64,000 bases of DNA from NCBI GenBank assembly GCA_016756695.1, contig CP066701.1, forward strand, positions 2,748,001-2,812,000, given 5' to 3'. Positions 61,148 to 64,000 of the stretch are shown piece after piece. A program made the translations under genes and the position numbers. Below the pieces are notes generated by a model that worked only from the letters and a program-made list of their open reading frames with translations, searched no databases and was not told the origin of the DNA. Each line of letters opens with the position of its first letter. Within the stretch, counting starts at the first letter, position 1. This stretch comes from Heyndrickxia sporothermodurans (GTDB lineage Bacteria > Bacillota > Bacilli > Bacillales > Bacillaceae_C).

Positions 61148-63562
61148 ATGAGCTTTAATCATCATGAAATTGAAGAAAAATGGCAAAAGTATTGGGAACA
61201 AAACAATACATTTCGAACAACTGAGGATGAGAATAAGAAAAATTTCTATGCACTAGACATGTTTCCTTATCCATCCGGGGCAGGCCTACATGTAGGACAC
61301 CCTGAAGGCTATACAGCAACAGATATCGTTTCAAGAATGAAACGTATGCAAGGATATAATGTTCTTCATCCAATGGGATGGGATGCATTTGGTTTACCTG
61401 CTGAGCAATATGCGATTGATACAGGGAATGATCCTGCGGAATTCACAAAACACAATATTGAAACGTTTCGACGTCAAATAAAAGCACTTGGGTTCTCATA
61501 TGATTGGGAACGTGAAGTGAATACGACCGATACCGATTATTATAAATGGACGCAATGGATTTTCCTAAAGCTGTATGAAAAAGGTCTTGCCTATATTGAT
61601 GAAGTAGCAGTGAATTGGTGTCCTGCTCTTGGTACAGTACTGGCAAATGAGGAAGTTATTGATGGGAAAAGTGAACGCGGCGGCCATCCGGTAGAACGCC
61701 GTCCGATGAAACAATGGATGCTTAAAATTACTGCCTATGCTGATCGTTTACTAGATGATTTGGATGAGCTAGATTGGCCGGAAAACTTAAAAGAAATGCA
61801 AAGAAATTGGATTGGCCGTTCTGAAGGAGCAGAGGTTACTTTCAAAATTGAAAATACAGAAGAAACATTTACAGTATTTACAACGCGCCCGGATACTTTG
61901 TTTGGTGCAACATATGCTGTTCTTGCTCCAGAACATCCACTAGTTGATGTAATTTCTACAGAAGCACAAAAATCAGCAATTGCTACATATTTGGAGCAAA
62001 TTAAATCAAAAAGCGATCTTGAACGAACAGATTTAGCGAAAAATAAAACAGGTGTGTTTACTGGTGCATACGCAATTAATCCTGTGAATAATGAAAAAAT
62101 GCCAATCTGGATCGCAGATTATGTGCTTATGAGCTATGGAACAGGAGCGATTATGGCGGTTCCTGCACATGATGAAAGGGATTATGAATTTGCAAAAAAA
62201 TTCGGGCTTGAAATAAAAGCCGTTCTTTCCGGTGGTGACATCGAGAAGGAAGCATACACAGGTGATGGTGAACATATTAATTCAGAATTCCTCGATGGTC
62301 TTAACAAACAAGAAGCAATTGAAAAAATGATTGCGTGGCTTGAAGAAAAAAATGTGGGAACGAAGAAAGTAACCTATCGCCTTCGTGACTGGTTATTTAG
62401 CCGTCAACGTTATTGGGGGGAACCAATTCCTATTATTCATTGGGAAGATGGGACAATGACACCAGTGCCTGAAGATGAACTTCCGTTAACTCTTCCGGTA
62501 ACAAAGGAAATTAAGCCATCTGGTACAGGGGAATCACCTTTAGCAAATATTGCCGACTGGGTAAATGTTGAAGATCCCGCTTCCGGTAAGAAAGGTAGAC
62601 GTGAAACGAATACGATGCCGCAATGGGCTGGAAGCAGCTGGTATTTCTTGCGCTATATTGATCCTAAAAATGATAAAGCAATTGCAGATTTTGATAAATT
62701 AAAAAAATGGTTGCCAGTAGATATTTATATAGGTGGTCAGGAACATGCAGTACTCCACCTATTGTATGCAAGATTTTGGCATAAATTTTTGTACGATATC
62801 GGTGTAGTACCTACGAAAGAACCATTCCAAAAGCTATTTAACCAAGGAATGATTCTAGGCGAAAATAATGAAAAAATGAGTAAATCAAAAGGGAATGTCG
62901 TCAACCCTGATAAAATCATAGATAGTCATGGCGCAGATACGCTACGCCTTTATGAAATGTTTATGGGTCCATTAGATGCATCGATTGCCTGGTCGACAAA
63001 TGGATTAGACGGTGCAAGAAGATTCCTTGACCGTATCTGGAGATTGTTAGTCGATGAAGATGGCCAAATCTCTAATAAAGTTCAAACCGGTAATAGTGAA
63101 GTTCTTGAAAAAGTATACCATCAAACCGTTAAGAAAGTTACAGAAGACTACGAAAACTTAGGTTTTAATACTGCTATTTCGCAAATGATGGTATTTATCA
63201 ATGATGCATACAAAGTGGATGTTTTACCAAAAGCGTATATTGAAGGATTTGTTAAATTACTTTCACCGATCTGTCCACATATTTCAGAAGAACTTTGGAG
63301 TAAACTAGGTCATAGTGAAACAATTTCATACGAACCATGGCCAACATATGACGAATCAAAACTAGTTGATTCAGAGGTTGAAATCGTTATTCAGCTAAAT
63401 GGAAAAGTTCGTTCAAAAATGATGGTTTCTCGTGAAATCACTCGTGAACAGCTAGAATCAGAAGTAATGAATGATGCTAAAGTAAAAGAATTAATTGAAG
63501 GGAAAATGGTCCGAAAAGTGATAGCCGTTCCCGGAAAGCTCGTAAATATTGTTGCGAACTAA
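61148..63562 (+). CDS. leuS: Leucyl-tRNA synthetase
   Basis: An 804-residue class I synthetase that charges tRNA-Leu. The HIGH motif is HVGH in [16 protein letters not shown], the editing domain (CP1) holds [15 protein letters not shown], and the KMSKS motif is in [15 protein letters not shown]. Length is normal for bacterial LeuRS. TTAGGAGG precedes the ATG. Expression is controlled by the T-box. The C-terminal domain ends [13 protein letters not shown]. Confidence 0.97.
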   Translation: MSFNHHEIEEKWQKYWEQNNTFRTTEDENKKNFYALDMFPYPSGAGLHVGHPEGYTATDIVSRMKRMQGYNVLHPMGWDAFGLPAEQYAIDTGNDPAEFTKHNIETFRRQIKALGFSYDWEREVNTTDTDYYKWTQWIFLKLYEKGLAYIDEVAVNWCPALGTVLANEEVIDGKSERGGHPVERRPMKQWMLKITAYADRLLDDLDELDWPENLKEMQRNWIGRSEGAEVTFKIENTEETFTVFTTRPDTLFGATYAVLAPEHPLVDVISTEAQKSAIATYLEQIKSKSDLERTDLAKNKTGVFTGAYAINPVNNEKMPIWIADYVLMSYGTGAIMAVPAHDERDYEFAKKFGLEIKAVLSGGDIEKEAYTGDGEHINSEFLDGLNKQEAIEKMIAWLEEKNVGTKKVTYRLRDWLFSRQRYWGEPIPIIHWEDGTMTPVPEDELPLTLPVTKEIKPSGTGESPLANIADWVNVEDPASGKKGRRETNTMPQWAGSSWYFLRYIDPKNDKAIADFDKLKKWLPVDIYIGGQEHAVLHLLYARFWHKFLYDIGVVPTKEPFQKLFNQGMILGENNEKMSKSKGNVVNPDKIIDSHGADTLRLYEMFMGPLDASIAWSTNGLDGARRFLDRIWRLLVDEDGQISNKVQTGNSEVLEKVYHQTVKKVTEDYENLGFNTAISQMMVFINDAYKVDVLPKAYIEGFVKLLSPICPHISEELWSKLGHSETISYEPWPTYDESKLVDSEVEIVIQLNGKVRSKMMVSREITREQLESEVMNDAKVKELIEGKMVRKVIAVPGKLVNIVAN

Positions 63563-63623
63563 CTAAAATAGCGGATAAAGCGGTATATTTATCCAAATAA
63601 AAATTTTTATTCTTTGAAATTCT

Positions 63624-63665
63624 ACATGCAGACCCTTATAAATGAAGGGTTCTGCATGTTTTTTT
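63624..63665 (+). terminator. leuS terminator
   Basis: ACATGCAGACCCTT pairs with AAGGGTTCTGCATGT (one bulge), followed by seven T residues. The remaining bases to 63784 show nothing more. Confidence 0.85.
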
Positions 63666-63784
63666 GTTTGCAAAAAATTCCGTATTATAATACAAAATTT
63701 TCTGTATGTCAATTCTATCTAAAAAATTATTTATCGGTTATTGTAAAAAAAGGTTCATAATTGACATTTAGGGGGAGCAAGAAT

Positions 63785-64000
63785 TTGAAAAGAATTTTAT
63801 TATTCATTGCAGCAATTTTTCTTTGTTTTACGGTTTTACCGAAAGTAAGTTTTGCAGCACCAAATAAAGCGGAGCTTCAAACATATTTAGAAAGTATCGG
63901 GATGACTGAAAAAGAGCTAAATGAGCATTTGGAGTATTTTTACAATACATCGATTAAATCTTTTTCAACTATAAACGATATTAAAAAACTAGTAGGTGAG
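63785..64000 (+). CDS. Secreted protein, N-terminal part
   Basis: Seventy-two codons to the window edge. TTG 63785 follows AGGGGGAG. The signal peptide KRILLFIAAIFLCFTVLPKV ends SFA-A, then a helical, acidic segment NKAELQTYLESIGMTEKELN. Similar short exported proteins are common in Bacillus, but I cannot name the family. The gene continues beyond the window. Confidence 0.75.
   Translation, partial: MKRILLFIAAIFLCFTVLPKVSFAAPNKAELQTYLESIGMTEKELNEHLEYFYNTSIKSFSTINDIKKLVGE

Noticed and set aside
1-64000. tRNA or rRNA genes
   Set aside because: No cloverleaf with a T-arm GGTTCRA pattern or rRNA signature was noticed on either strand. The T-box leader at 60.9 kb is the only clear structured RNA of a known class.

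Overview
This is a low-GC, Gram-positive chromosomal segment from an endospore-forming member of the Bacillaceae. The evidence is a gerP spore-coat germination operon with a sigma-K/GerE-like promoter, strong AGGAGG-type ribosome sites, CtsR, FapR-like and T-box controls, a ComK/Med/ComZ competence set, and long stretches that follow Bacillus subtilis gene order. It is not B. subtilis itself: it has a clpB gene, lacks sbcDC between addA and gerP, and carries many insertion sequences.

Layout. 1-2.4 kb: clpE (partial, three CtsR boxes), ykvI and a CPBP protease. 2.5-6.4 kb: a decayed IS1182-type element with an IS66-type element nested in its 5' leader, ending about 120 bp upstream of comK. 6.5-12.6 kb: comK, yhjD, an S9 peptidase, yhjE and a BCCT transporter. 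13.3-17.6 kb: a sigma-54 module for 3-hydroxybutyrate made of a -24/-12 promoter with upstream palindromes, a GntP permease, 3-hydroxybutyrate dehydrogenase and a PAS/AAA+ activator. 17.9-25.2 kb: addB-addA. 25.2-29.8 kb: gerPF-E-D-C-B and gerPA on the minus strand, split between gerPA and gerPB by a second IS66-type element with a perfect 8-bp target duplication. 29.8-36.6 kb: a DUF418 protein, yisK, yisL, a yisN-like gene, a membrane-anchored alpha-amylase homologue that has lost catalytic residues, an SDR oxidoreductase, a GNAT acetyltransferase and a small membrane protein. 36.7-37.2 kb: a non-coding 52-bp tandem array.

37.4-44.4 kb follows the B. subtilis yit region: yajQ-type yitK, a lipoprotein, a DUF3941 gene, degV-type yitS, yitT, a BsuPI protein, yizC, yitU, yitV, yitW, then yjzC. 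44.4-53.2 kb: clpB, yjzD, yjaU, yjaV, med, comZ, a small acidic gene, fabH and fabF. 53.3-55.4 kb: a second 52-bp tandem array, unrelated in sequence as far as can be seen by eye, cut in two by an IS256-type element. 55.4-58.6 kb: a NERD protein that appears to start at ATT, yjaZ with an apparent frameshift at its start, appD, and a 31-codon stub of appF. An apparently intact IS150-group IS3 element (58.6-60.05 kb) then joins the appF stub to the 3' part of an MFS transporter gene (yttB-like), followed by a leucine T-box, leuS and the start of a secreted protein. With no target duplication there, this looks like an IS-mediated rearrangement joint.

Themes. Mobile DNA has repeatedly hit control points: the comK upstream region, the gerPA-gerPB gap, and the app operon. 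Most transposase genes are multiply frameshifted while host genes are almost all intact, so widespread sequencing error is an unlikely explanation. The most distinctive candidates for follow-up are the GH13 pseudoenzyme, the interrupted gerP operon, the two 52-bp arrays, and the pair of covarying hairpin repeats.
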